This document shows positions 23,460 to 33,338 of a DNA stretch of 64,000 bases, piece after piece. Under the pieces are notes generated by a model, which had not been told where the DNA came from, did no database searches, and worked only from the letters and a program-made list of their open reading frames with translations. Source of the stretch: Cocos nucifera. Lineage: Eukaryota; Streptophyta; Magnoliopsida; Arecales; Arecaceae. Position 1 is the stretch's first letter, and the number at the start of each line of letters is the position of its first letter. Made by a program: the position numbers and the translations under genes. Location: the NCBI GenBank assembly GCA_006176705.1, contig QRFJ01000060.1:293501-357500 (forward strand). The letters run 5' to 3'.

Positions 23460-23751
23460 AAAATCGTTGGCATGCCTAGCGCTACCGTAAGATATATGCC
23501 AACCGCTACTATTAATCTATGGCAGCGGTTATAAAATCGCTGCATTAGACCTATGGCAGTGGTTTTAAAACCATTACCATAGGTTGTATATAGCAGTGGT
23601 TCGCATAACTGTTATAATAATCGCTGTCATAGATCTACGATGATGATCGCGGTGGCAGCGGTGAGTTAACCACTGCCATAGCCTATGTCAGTAATTTTTA
23701 GATGATGGTAGCGATTATAAACTACTGTCATATCTCTATTCCATGGTAGTA
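23460..23751 (+). repeat. Distal subterminal array of Z
   Basis: About six units of the GGCAGCGGTT family, ending GTCATATCTCTATTCCATGGTAGTA at the terminal inverted repeat. Directly followed by TAC, the right target-site copy. Confidence 0.75.
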
Positions 23752-23754
23752 TAC

Positions 23755-24437
23755 CTCCTCTGCACAAAGTTATCAAAAGTTGGTTATAAAATTATATAAA
23801 TAAAATATAATATAAAAATATCAAATGCATAAATATAACTAAGATATACTTATCCATATCTTCTTCTATATCTGATCCTTGACACTAGCATCCATCAATC
23901 ATCAGTCTATGGGCAGTACTGGAATGATGTCAGACTACCTCACAAGCACTATAAAAAAGAAATGCATCTCTCGCACGATCTCTCCTATTGGCCTTTCCTC
24001 CATGTCATAGTCCACCATCACTTGATGTTGGCGGTTCCACACATGCAACATGCGTGTGGAACAATGAAATATCCTACTAGATAATGCACCTACAATAAAA
24101 ATATATTATGTAAATATATAAGAGTGTATAATAATTATATAAATAAATATATATAATATAATAAAAATGTACACTCATTGGCCATGGGATCATGCGACGT
24201 GGATGCCAGTGGAGATTTATCGATGGGTGGAGCATGTGCCGGAGATGTGGCTGACGTTGGAGACTTAGATGCTGTTGGAGGAGTAGATGCTGGTAGAGAA
24301 GTAGATGTCGGTGGTGCCTAGATAGTCGATGTAGAGGTGGATTGAGTATGCTCTGCCTGTGACTTAGATGCTGAGCTTTGCGTAATCCGTCGAGAGATGG
24401 GGGTGAAAGCTAGATGGCATTTCGGTGCCATCATGAT
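23755..24437 (-). pseudogene. Second CACTA gene of W, 5' exons
   Basis: On the minus strand it starts ATGATGGCACCGAAATGCC at 24,437 (MMAPKCHLAF) with a Ser/Thr/Val/Pro-rich exon to about 24,180. An intron follows, then the HHPV-like exon (about 24,090-23,860), and then an intron leading to the exon beginning ...GCAGAGGAGGTA at 23,755. There the coding sequence passes into the Z target site and continues at 9,298 with TGACTTTTCA. The Z equivalent reads AGGAGGTATGACTTTTCA (22,166-22,183), which proves that Z split this exon. The remaining exons are at 8,219-9,298. Stops are present. Confidence 0.65.
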
Positions 24438-24469
24438 CTACAATGTTAATAAACTTTTTTTAACCTAAT

Positions 24470-24775
24470 AAATATGATTAAATATATATAACATAAAAAA
24501 ATATTATAAACATAAAAATATTTTTGAAATGCTTAGCTTTTATTACTAAATAAAATTTATTATAATATTTTTTTAAAAAAATACATCAAAAGTCTGCTAA
24601 ATCTATATCTAAGTTATCATCACCGGGAGGAGATGGAGCACGAGTTGGAGGAGTGGGAGCTGTAGCTCAGATATCGATGGAGTAGATGTTGGTGGTCCCT
24701 GAGCAGCTGATGCGAAGATGAATGAAGTATGCTCTATCTATGACTTAGATGCAGAGCTCCGTATAGATCGAAATG
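24470..24775 (-). pseudogene. Partial duplicate of the second-gene tail and start in W
   Basis: 24,500-24,680 repeats the downstream flank and acidic-tail exon of the second gene (AAATCTATATCTAAGTTATC pairs with the DDDDIDLEDF end) in shortened form. It is joined to a fragment of the Ser/Pro-rich first exon (24,690-24,770). Both are on the minus strand, like the main copy beside it. It looks like a deletion-scarred second copy produced when W was assembled. Confidence 0.5.
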
Positions 24776-24777
24776 CT

Positions 24778-25255
24778 TAGTATGTGGTGCAACTCCGCTT
24801 GGAGGGGAAGAAAATCCTTCGCATCATGTACTGTAATTTATTAGATATCTACGATGAGCTTGACCTATCCATGTAGACATATTAGAGAGAACGATCATTT
24901 AAATTAACCAAAATAAACTTTTGCAAATCTTAACACTGATTTTTAATGCAATATTTTCTACATACTGCTTGTTTTTCCTACTAGATACATGCTTTGGTAA
25001 GCAGGATTGCTAATAATGTTGCTTAGCAAAGCGTGAATCTAGTAGAAAAAATAAATAGTACCTAGAAAATGTTGCATTAAAAATCAATGTTAAGATTTAT
25101 AAAAATTTATTTTGATTAATCAAGATGATTGTTCTTTCTGATATGTCTACATGGACTGGTTGAGCTCGTCGTAGACATCTGACAAATTATAATACATGAC
25201 GCGAAGGTTTCCTCCCCAACCAAGCAGAGTTGCACCACATACCAGACGTTTTGAT
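24778..25255. repeat. 478-bp foldback (hairpin) in W
   Basis: Left arm about 24,778-25,005 and right arm about 25,025-25,255 are inverted copies with small differences. GTGGTGCAACTCCGCTTGGA faces TCCCCAACCAAGCAGAGTTG, and AACACTGATTTTTAATGCAA faces TTGCATTAAAAATCAATGTT. The apex is TAGCAAT/ATTGCTAATAATGTTGC near 25,010. It is unrelated to the foldback in the element end. Confidence 0.8.
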
Positions 25256-25320
25256 CTATGCGAGATGATATTTCGGTGCCATCATGATTTGCAATGTTAA
25301 TAAACATTAAGTCATATAAC
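25256..25320 (-). pseudogene. Extra copy of the second-gene start in W
   Basis: Minus strand carries an acceptor-like TTGCA then AATCATGATGGCACCGAAAT, the same start as at 24,437, but it leads within a few codons into the hairpin arm. A truncated duplicate. Confidence 0.5.
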
Positions 25321-25329
25321 ATTAATGAA

Positions 25330-25570
25330 CATTAACCCAGCTCACGACCATCGGCACGGCCTAGAACCCATCGATGGGGGTTTCCTTATCGGCTGGCATG
25401 GTGCAGGATCGTCCACAGTCACTGATACGACATGGCTCAAGGCCGCCAGCATGGCCAAGGGCCATCCATGGCTGCGGACATGGCACAACCTAAGGCTGCT
25501 GGCATGGCTCAGCCTAGAACCCGCTGAAATGGTTCAGAATCAACCGATAGGAGTTCTCTTACCCACTAGC
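25330..25570 (-). repeat. Imperfect tandem block of the W leader intron
   Basis: Four or five diverged units of about 50-60 bases containing GGCATGGC and AGGCCGCCAGCATGGCCAAG. Inverted relative to the equivalent block in Z (12,245-12,445 plus 11,520-11,600). W shows the block without the LINE-bearing insertion seen in Z. Confidence 0.5.
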
Positions 25571-25689
25571 ATGATCCACGATCAGCGGATAATTATAATA
25601 TTTATTATAAATATTATTATAAATAATTAACAAATATTACTATAAAATTTAAAAAAATAAAATCATACTTTTGGCTATGGAGAGAGAAT

Positions 25690-26435
25690 CGCACAGAGCT
25701 CCGAGGGTCGCCGATGACGGTACTAGAAGAAGACGGTGAGAGAGACATAAGATAGTGAGATACAAAGAGAGAAGAGAGAGAAAGAGAAAGAAAGAGGGAT
25801 GAGAGAGAGAGAAATATCTAGAGAGAGAAAAAAGAAGAGAGAGAAAGTGAAAAAGAGGAAAGAGAGAAATAGAGAGGAGGGGGCGGATCGAGTCGGGGGA
25901 AGAGAGGAGAGAAAGAGCGAGAGAGAGAGAGTAGGGAGGGGTCAGGGCCTACGATTGAGTCGGCCAGGAAAAAGAGTAGAGAGAGAAGGGAGGAGGCAGA
26001 TCGGGCTGAGGGAAGAGAGGAGGGGGAGGTGGCGAAGCCAGCGAATGAGCCGACTAGGAAAGGAGGAGGGGAGGTGGCAGGGCCGACGGTCGAGGAAGAG
26101 AGTAGAGAGAGAAAAAAGGGGGCGAATCAGGCCGAGGGAAGAGAGGAGGAGGGGGAGGTAGCGGAGCCAACAGACGAGTCGGTCGGGAAAGAAGAAGGAG
26201 GAGGGAAGGTAGCGAGGCTGGTTGCCAGGCCGATCGGGGAAGAAAGGGCAAGTGAGGAGGTGGCAGAGCCAGTAGCCAAGCCAGTCGAGGAGCTAATAGA
26301 AGGTGGGGGAGGAGGCGATGCCAGTCGAAAAAGAAATAGAGTGGGTGGAGCCTCACTGGTGGTGGAGTGGAGGGAGAGAGAGAGAGATCTAGAGCGATCG
26401 ATGGAGGAAAAATTAATTTGGAGGTGGGCTGAGCA
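25690..26435 (-). other. Purine-rich (plus strand) leader exon of W
   Basis: GAGAGA and GAGGGGGAGGTGGCGAAGCC-type repeats. On the minus strand this is a pyrimidine-rich leader like Z 10,715-11,430, with the shared block CACAGAGCTCCGAGGGTCGC at 25,691-25,713. The Glu/Arg-rich frames of 120 and 137 residues arise from the repeats. Confidence 0.5.
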
Positions 26436-26439
26436 AAAA

Positions 26440-27934
26440 TAACCTAACCTGTGGCAGCGATTTTCGAATCGCTACCATAGATCTATGGTAACGGTTACTA
26501 AGAATGCTGCCACAGGTCTATGGCATCGATTATGAAATCACTATAATAGATCTATGGCAGCGGTTCTCAGTAATGGCTATCGTAGGTTGAAAATAATTTT
26601 TTTATTTTTACTCTAAATATTATATAATTTTAAAATTTAATATCCATCTTTATCATTCATTATTTAAATAATTACTATTAGAGTATCATCACAAAGGATC
26701 GCCTCGATCTGATGATCCTAGCTTTATCGATTAGAAAAATTTGATTTTGATGATTATGAATGATGATGCGATGATCTAATAAATGATGATCTCCAATAGA
26801 TCTAAAAATCTGCAACGATGATCTCGATAATATTTGTAGCATGCTATCAAAGTTTCACTTCAATTGGATATCGTTATCATGGTCAATTTAGTATAGGATA
26901 ATTTTAGCCTTTAAATGATAAACATGTGATCAAAGGACCAGATGGCATCCGATTATGAGATAATTTTTTTTCATAAATGATCTTAGCTACTACTTTAATT
27001 ATTTTTACAGTAGTGATTATAAAATTCAACTCATGGATCTAAGAACGATCCAAAACTATGCATCGCTTGATATCCATTCTTAAACTCCGTTGGTAGTTAT
27101 GCTCGTGCTTTTGCAAGATCTTATTAATGTGAATAGTTCATACAAAAATGATTTAAATTTTACAATCATCATCATATAAAATAATTAAAATTATAATAAA
27201 GATTATTTAACTAAAAAATTATCTTATAATTGAGTGTCATTTGGTCCTTTGATCGCTTGTTTCTTATTTAACAATTGAAATCATTCTATATTAAATTAAT
27301 CATGATAATGATATTCGATTGAAGTAAAATTTTGATAATATGCTACAAACATCACCGAGATTATCATTACAGATTTTTGGATCCATCGATAGTCTTCATC
27401 TATCAGATCATCGTATCATCGTTGGTGATCATCGAAATCAAAATTTTTTGATCGATGAAGCTAGGGCTATCGGATCGAGGCGATCTTTTGTGATGATATT
27501 CTAATAATAATTATTTAGATAATAAATGATGAAGATGAATATTAAATTTTAAAATTATATAATATTTAGAACAAAAATATGAAAAAAATATGATAGTGGT
27601 TATGCCCAACCGTTGCAATATGTTGGGCCTACGACAGCGGTTACATGAAACCACTGCTATAGATTACATCTATTATAGCGATTATGTTAAACTGCTGCCA
27701 TAGGTTTGATCAATGATAGAGGTTACATGTAACCGCTGCCATAGATCGATCTATAGCAGCAGTTAGATAAATTGCTATCATAGGTCGGACCTGTAGCAGT
27801 GGTTAGTATAAACCACTACCATAGGTCGGATCTGTAGCAGCAATTCTTTGTAATCACTATCGTAAGATCTATTACAGTGATTTCGAATACCGTTGTCATA
27901 GTATGCACTGTCGTAGCCCTTTTTTATAGTAGTG
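26440..27934 (-). repeat. Transposase-proximal (foldback) end of W
   Basis: Subterminal arrays at 26,440-26,595 and 27,590-27,934 flank a foldback (about 26,610-27,010 against about 27,140-27,560), homologous to those in Z and X. Paired landmarks are ATTTAAATAATTACTATTAG and AATAATAATTATTTAGATAA. Ends TAGCCCTTTTTTATAGTAGTG at the terminal inverted repeat. Confidence 0.8.
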
Positions 27935-27937
27935 TCA

Positions 27938-28265
27938 ATCCAAGACCAAATAGAAGATCTCCTATAAATTTGTTTAGCATATCCAAGCCGACTCGATGGA
28001 GGCTCAAGTCAGCTCGACTACGTATCATGTCACAGATTTTCAAAATACTATTCTTTATCTATCTGAGAAAGCTAGCTCGATTCTCAGTCCAAATCGATTC
28101 GGTCTCAGTCTGAGCCAACTTGACCTGCATCCGAATTAGCTCCACCTATGTGCCAACCTCTTTTCTTAGCTGATTTCTTCACCGACTATCCTAGCCTTCT
28201 AGAGTTAATACCCTGACTCCTCTCATAGTCTCCCAAGGCCTGGGAGCACCACACCAACATCTACA
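27938..28265 (-). repeat. 5' LTR of the gag-only element, part 2 (after the CACTA insertion)
   Basis: Resumes the LTR at AATCCAAGACCAAATAGA, matching the left LTR just past its own ATCAAACCCAATCC, and runs to ...CAACATCTACA at 28265. The three bases before it, TCA (27935-27937), are the right target-site copy of the CACTA element. Confidence 0.75.
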
Positions 28266-28774
28266 AAAAGTATATATAATATTTATGGACATCTTTCAAC
28301 ATTATACATGTGAACAATATGTTAGCTTATCTAAATGCTCTATCCACCGGAACCCTCTTACTTTTCCTATCTCTCTTTCTTCCTCTCTTCTTGATCCCAT
28401 CTATCTTCCTTTCTCTCTCTCTCTCTCGATAGTTCTAGTGTTGTTATTGATCAAATCTAATCATTACCAACTAAATCTGGCTATTGAACAGCACCATAGC
28501 TCCCTTCTCTCAACTTTATCATCCTCTATCCCCCCCTTCTCTCTCTTTTATTTCTCTCTTTGTGTAGGTAGTCCTCATTAAGCCCATCTCTCTACCTCTC
28601 TCCTCCCCTCCCCATGTGATAGCCACCAGGCCCCCACATCTGGCTCTCATCTGAATCATCTCTCTTTCCTGCAAGATTGATGCTTTGCCCAATTCTAGCC
28701 TCCCTTAGCTTGTAGGTGATGGCTTTTCCTACTTCCTCCTCTCTTCTCTTCTACTCTTTTAGTCAAGCAATAAA

Positions 28775-28829
<55 letters not shown>

Positions 28830-29660
28830 TGTATGTATGTAGTTTTCACATCCTTCTGCAAAAGATTAGGTAGCAATTGATTGAACAAAACTATGCGATC
28901 CCACTTAGGCTTCTTAACCTAGTGTATCGTGAATCCTCCTACCACCATAGATCCTGCCTCATCTCTCTCTCTCTCTCTCTGTGTGTGTGTGAAGTCCGCC
29001 AATCCAGCCTCTCCTCCACCCATCTTTCTTTTTCTCTCTATCCATCCTTTCCACTCTCTCTCTTGATTGAATGATAACCCACAAATCTGAACCCCTCTCT
29101 ATCTCTCACCCCTACTTGCTTGCCGGTCCCATCCCATCTTTCCTCATACTCTCTATCTCTTCCCTCTTTTACCGACTTTCCAAAGTTCAGTCATCCCCTC
29201 CTTCCTTTCTCAGCTCTTATTCCACTCATCAATGGAAATGCCTCCCATTTGTTTTAGCTTTTGTTCCTTCTCCTCTCAACTCTTGCCCCCTCTTTCTTTC
29301 TGAGAGCTCAATCGGTAGATTGCTTTATGAGCATCGATGTTCCAGTCATGCTCTTTCTCAGTATTTTTGGTGACTTAATTTGTATGCTTATTTATCTATG
29401 CACTATTCTATAGTGAGATTTTTGGCAATAGCACATAATGTAGTCTAGAATTTGAATTTTAAATTTTAAAATTTTATTATAGTTCATGGTTTATATGGGG
29501 GTGTTTTGACTTTTAAATTTTTAATCTCAAAGTCCTTTTATGAATGGAAGTATGGGATTTACCTTACTTTTTGTAACTTTTTTCCTCTTGTACTCTTTTG
29601 TTACCTTAATGAACTATATGGTGGGTTTCCTCCCTTTTCATCAAAAAAAAAAAAAAAAAG
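28266..29660 (+). mobile_element. Pyrimidine-rich sequence ending in a poly(A) tract, possible LINE 3' end
   Basis: CT-rich, with a (CT)n array and several GTGTGT/CTCTCT tracts. It ends ATATGGTGGGTTTCCTCCC - TTTTCATC followed by about 18 A (29,643-29,660). The T-rich, ACCTTAATGAA-ATGG-GGGTTTCC ending before poly(A) is like plant L1-type LINE tails. No reverse transcriptase is recognisable upstream, so it would be a 5'-truncated copy. The alternative is a retro-inserted transcript. Open frames here are Ser/Leu-rich composition products. Confidence 0.35.
28783..28826 (+). repeat. (CT)n microsatellite
   Basis: About 22 uninterrupted CT units, within a longer pyrimidine-rich stretch. A shorter (CT)n-(GT)n compound lies at about 28,963-28,991. 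Confidence 0.95.
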
Positions 29661-30977
29661 TTAGCCCACACAATGCACATATCTTTCATTAATTACTAAT
29701 ATTTCCAAATCATATTACAAGATCTTGCAAACCTGAAAACTTGAGGGGCATTAGAAACCTTCTAGAAGGTGATTTATGATATCATGAGGAGACTCAAGAC
29801 TTTGTTTGACGCCCTTGCTAACTCCACCCACTCATCCATCTCCTTGCTTCTACTCTTCTTGGTCATTTCCACCATGTGAGGCCATGTCATGAGAACACTA
29901 GATGTGCCTAAACTAATAGTAATTGTTTTGACACTCTTGCTACATCTTGGACCTTTACATTAGACAATTTTTTGGAATTTCCTACCCTAGACACTTAATC
30001 CATGATCTTGCTAGGTTGCTCTAGTGATTCATTTATTAGCTTTTGCTAGATGTTTTATGTACTTTGCCCTTAATCTGTGAACTTGATAAACACTAGACCC
30101 AAGAAAGAATGATTGATCTTCATTGAACATCTTTCAAAGAACAATGTGAGCTTCATGATCTAAGCTATAGATGGATGGAAGATTTTGTCACCCTTTGAAA
30201 GATGTGCAAAGCATGATTCACTGGTTGAGGTTGCGAAAGAAGATCAATCATTCTTCGAGTGAAAGATACAACTCGAACCCATTAAAAATACCATGAGAAG
30301 CCAAAACAGATAGAAATTGCTCGACTTCTAACTGGCTAATGTAAGTAGAGTTGCTTTGCAGAACAAAAAAAGAAAAGGAATAGTAAAGTGACAAAAGAAC
30401 TCTCTATTTTTATATAAAAACAATGGATATGATATGCTGCACAATGCACCTCTTTTCTTATTCATCACATTCTTGATTTTTCAACCAACATACTTATGAT
30501 GCCCCAATGATAAGGATGTTGAAAATTCTTTTAAATATTAAAATGTTTTTAATTTAATGTTATTATAATTTTGCATCGATCACTAAATAAATAACTTCTA
30601 TAATATAAAATAAATAAAATAATTTATAGATGTTACCTGATTCAAGAACACTTTGAAAGATACTTTCTTTAGGGCTCGTTTGATTTGTCAAAGAATTTTT
30701 CTTCATTAGAATATTTTTTTTGAGAAGGTAATTTTGCAAATATGATGCCTGAAAAAGTAATTTTGGTTGACCATGGTAAGTGGCATATTTAGGAGTGGCT
30801 TATGTTAGTTGAGTATCTATTTTTTTAAGAAAGCTATATATGTAAAATATCTGTTATACCATTCATAAAAAAAAAAAGAAGATGTTACCCCATTCTATTA
30901 TGGCTTTTAGCAAAAAAGGACATCAATTCCTATCTATAGGAAAGCAAAAAATCCATATCCTATATGATGAAAAACTA
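29661..30977. other. Unassigned intergenic sequence
   Basis: No recognisable coding segment, terminal repeat or RNA gene. GAAAGATGTGCAAAGCATGATTC and ATCAATCATTCTT blocks near 30,100-30,270 form a weak inverted repeat (AAGAATGATTGATCTTC at 30,104 and GAAGATCAATCATTCTTC at 30,239). Confidence 0.4.
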
Positions 30978-33338
30978 TGAGGGTTTCCTGTATGCATTTC
31001 AAAACTTTTTCAAAAAAATAATAGTGAAAGACTAAAGATTAATCTAATTAATCTAATATGCTAGTGATCTTATCATTAAACACCTTACTCTAGGATCATA
31101 ACATGATATATATGTATATAGAAAATCTAAAAATATAAAGCAGTAAATTCTATTTACTACTCTACTCGTGTTCAGAATATGATACTTGAGTGCAAGTAGA
31201 CAATCTCCATAATTAAAATATGTGGACTGAGGCTTCCTCATGTTGCAATGCAGCTGCACATAGCGTCCAGCCTCTATGGATTGTCCACATAAAGCTTCAG
31301 GTTCCGATTATCTCCTCTAAAGTGTAAGCTCCTCGTTGGAACTTTTGATGGCTGATGTTGATTTATCTCGATCGATCTTCTTTTTTCAATTATTGGGACA
31401 CTCCAGAAGATTAAAAAGAATACTAGGGTGAATGAGAAAAATCCTTGAGAATTTTAGTAAAGATATGGCACTCACAGCTCTCGATCTCACTTCTTGAACC
31501 CTAGATCGAAATTCTAGGATAGCACACATCTAAAAGCTTAGCACCCTATCTCTAGATTTTTTTTTCTTGAAAAAAATCAGATTTCACATGTAGAAAAAGT
31601 AGAGTTTCATGCCCAGATGGAGTCCTCTACTAGATGGTGCATGCCCCCCCTTCATACCCCTTTTAAATTAGCAAAATAAGGAGAAACTGTGTGGATGGCA
31701 TGGGATAAGGATACGGATGAGTTGGTTTCTTATCCAAATTCAAATCCCATTTGAATTTGAATGCTAACCAACTCTCCCTTATCCAATAGGGGCATGAAGA
31801 GAAGGGGTGTGAGGCACTAGGGGTGTCTATAATCCTTTGAGAATCTAAATTCTTGAGGAAGGAAGGAGGGTGGTGGTCAAAGGGTCAAACGCTGGGGAGA
31901 GAAGTCCAATTCTATTAGACTTAAATCTTTATCCAATTAAGCTTCCAACCAAACTTATTTGGCTAGACCTAATTAGATCAAAATAAATCTAATCAAATTA
32001 GACTTAAACCACCTCAATTAAATTTTAACTAAATCAAAAATTAATTAAGCTCAAGCTCTAATCAAATCAGGAATCAATCTTCCTTAGCAATTAGGTCATC
32101 TCATAATCCAATCAGGTCAAATCCAATTGAATCCAATTTAATTAGACTTGATCCAAAATTCATTGCTCAATCAAATTGAGCAAATTAGAAATCTAATTGC
32201 TAATTCACTCTTTCATAAAAATAGAGTCATAATCTAGTGGATCTCTAGATAATAGAGTCTCAACTCATTAAAACTCTTGATCATAGAGTCCCAGATCAGT
32301 GAAACTCTTGATCTTAGAGTCTCAGTCCAGTGAAACTCATGATCAAACTAGTGGGATCTTGATCATAGAGTTTTAGTCTAGTGAAACTCTTGATCATAGA
32401 GTGGGACTCTTAATTGGCCATCAGATTAGGTAGAAACTTTTAATATATGTAACCCCATAAGTTCAAACCTAAGCTAGTAGCTCAGAAATAAATTTTTATA
32501 CCAATCGATGTAACTATCAAGTAATGGTACTTAATATCCAGATAGGTCGAATAGTCACAACGCAACATTCAGAATCTGCTAGAATATGGTTACCGCATAA
32601 TTCATCAATTTGACCTCTATATTTAGGATGATTTAGAGTTAAATTATTAACTTTAAAAAAGTACATCCATAATGTATCTTAATATAATCAGTTCTATAAC
32701 TCCTCACAAGGCCTACCCTGGTCAAGGCTTTGCTAAATTAAAATATAATGCAACACATCTCTTGAAACCAAAAGTGGTCAATCCTATATTGACTTATATA
32801 CCGACTTCATAAATACTTGACTATGTCCAAAAATCTTTCATCATTGAATTAGAAATTTAGGTAGTCTAACATCAAAATATAATGAGTTGCTTACAAGTCA
32901 TCATGATGATCTCAGGTCAAAGGGATACTTATATCCGTATCCCTTTGGAGCAAGTCTTGATAGTAGAATGCTCTAGAGTTAGTCACGTTCAATGCAGATA
33001 TATTTCTATATCTTATCTACATGTCATGCCAGTATCTTCATATTTTTTGATTAAGAGGACAACCAATCCATATAGCACACACCGATTTATACTTGATATA
33101 GATATCGTCCTTATAATAGCATATCGTTTGGTCACGAGCGGATTTAAGGAGTAAATGATAAATTTTTTTTTATCAATTTTAAATAGTCCTAAAGATTTAA
33201 TTACAATACAAGAGTTTATTAAAAGAAGATGTACAACTTGTAGTGAAAAAATAGAATAAACTTCTTATTCACAAATAATTACGAAATTAGCTCAACCATC
33301 AATAGGCTAACAATTGACTTTGGGACACAATTTCAATA
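30978..33338 (-). mobile_element. Solo LTR, same family as the copia at the right edge
   Basis: Aligns along its length with the LTR at 57,020-59,906. Shared landmarks: start TGAGGGTTTCC-GTATGCATTTC, the block GCCTCTATGG-TTG-TCCA, the GACTCTATGATC-like internal repeats, GGGTACCAT-like sites, TTTGATTAAGAGGACAACCAA near 33,048, and GGGACACAATTTC near the end. No PPT, PBS or coding sequence follows it on either side, so this is a lone LTR left after recombination. Flanks are AACTA and CTATA, so no clean target duplication survives. Confidence 0.7.
32215..32415 (-). repeat. Short tandem repeats inside the solo LTR
   Basis: About seven degenerate units of roughly 28-30 bases built on ATAGAGTCTCAGTCCAGTGA-AACTCTTGATC. 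The same array, longer, occurs in the related LTR at 58,690-59,000. Confidence 0.75.

Larger units (their letters stand above)
9302..23751 (+). mobile_element. CACTA transposon 'Z' (middle of the nest), decayed autonomous type
   Basis: Left end CATTACTATAAAAGGGGGCT. The right end on the minus strand is TACTACCATGGAATAGAG. Flanks are TAC (9299-9301) and TAC (23752-23754), a perfect 3-bp target duplication inside the second gene of W. On the plus strand: foldback end (9302-10,700), C/T-rich leader exon (10,715-11,415), introns with insertions, transposase (14,717-17,455), nested element X (17,558-20,823), DUF4216 segment (20,827-21,351), second gene (21,535-23,284) and distal end array (23,460-23,751). 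The coding order matches plant TNP2-type CACTA elements. All reading frames carry stops, so it is no longer autonomous. Confidence 0.88.
7402..27934 (-). mobile_element. CACTA transposon 'W' (outermost of three nested), non-autonomous
   Basis: Left end TACTACTATAGAATAGGGCT (first base changed from C). The right end, read on the minus strand, is CACTACTATAAAAAAGGGCT, a good inverted pair. The 3-bp flanks are TTA and TCA. The uninterrupted sister LTR has CCA at this point, so both flanks are one C-to-T decay step or more from a common duplication. The element is 20,533 bases as found but only about 6.1 kb without Z. On the minus strand it runs: foldback end (27,934-26,440), purine-rich leader (26,435-25,690), repeat block (25,570-25,330), hairpin and partial duplications (25,330-24,470), second gene (24,437-23,755 continuing 9,298-8,219), other end (8,150-7,402). 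It lacks TNP2 and DUF4216. Confidence 0.85.
4532..28265 (-). mobile_element. Old gag-only LTR retrotransposon (copia-like), split by a CACTA nest
   Basis: Two related LTRs flank a short internal region of about 1.66 kb. The left LTR is 4532-5289. The right LTR is 6946-7401 continuing at 27938-28265, because a 20.5-kb CACTA transposon sits inside it. On the minus strand the right copy begins TGTAGATGTTGG and ends TCTAACA. A primer-binding site fitting initiator tRNA-Met (6931-6943) and a polypurine-like stretch (5290-5309) set the orientation. Flanking 5-mers are GAAAG (4527-4531) and AAAAG (28266-28270), a 4-of-5 match as expected for an old target duplication. Internal sequence has gag-like but no polymerase or integrase motifs, so the element is non-autonomous or internally deleted. 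Assignment to copia rests on the primer site and gag style. Confidence 0.75.

Noticed and set aside
25799..26442. Glu/Arg-rich frames of 120 and 137 residues
   Set aside because: Products of GA-rich repeats in the W leader, overlapping each other in different frames.
30104..30256. Weak inverted repeat suggesting a small transposon
   Set aside because: Only about 17 bases pair, with no terminal motif or target duplication.
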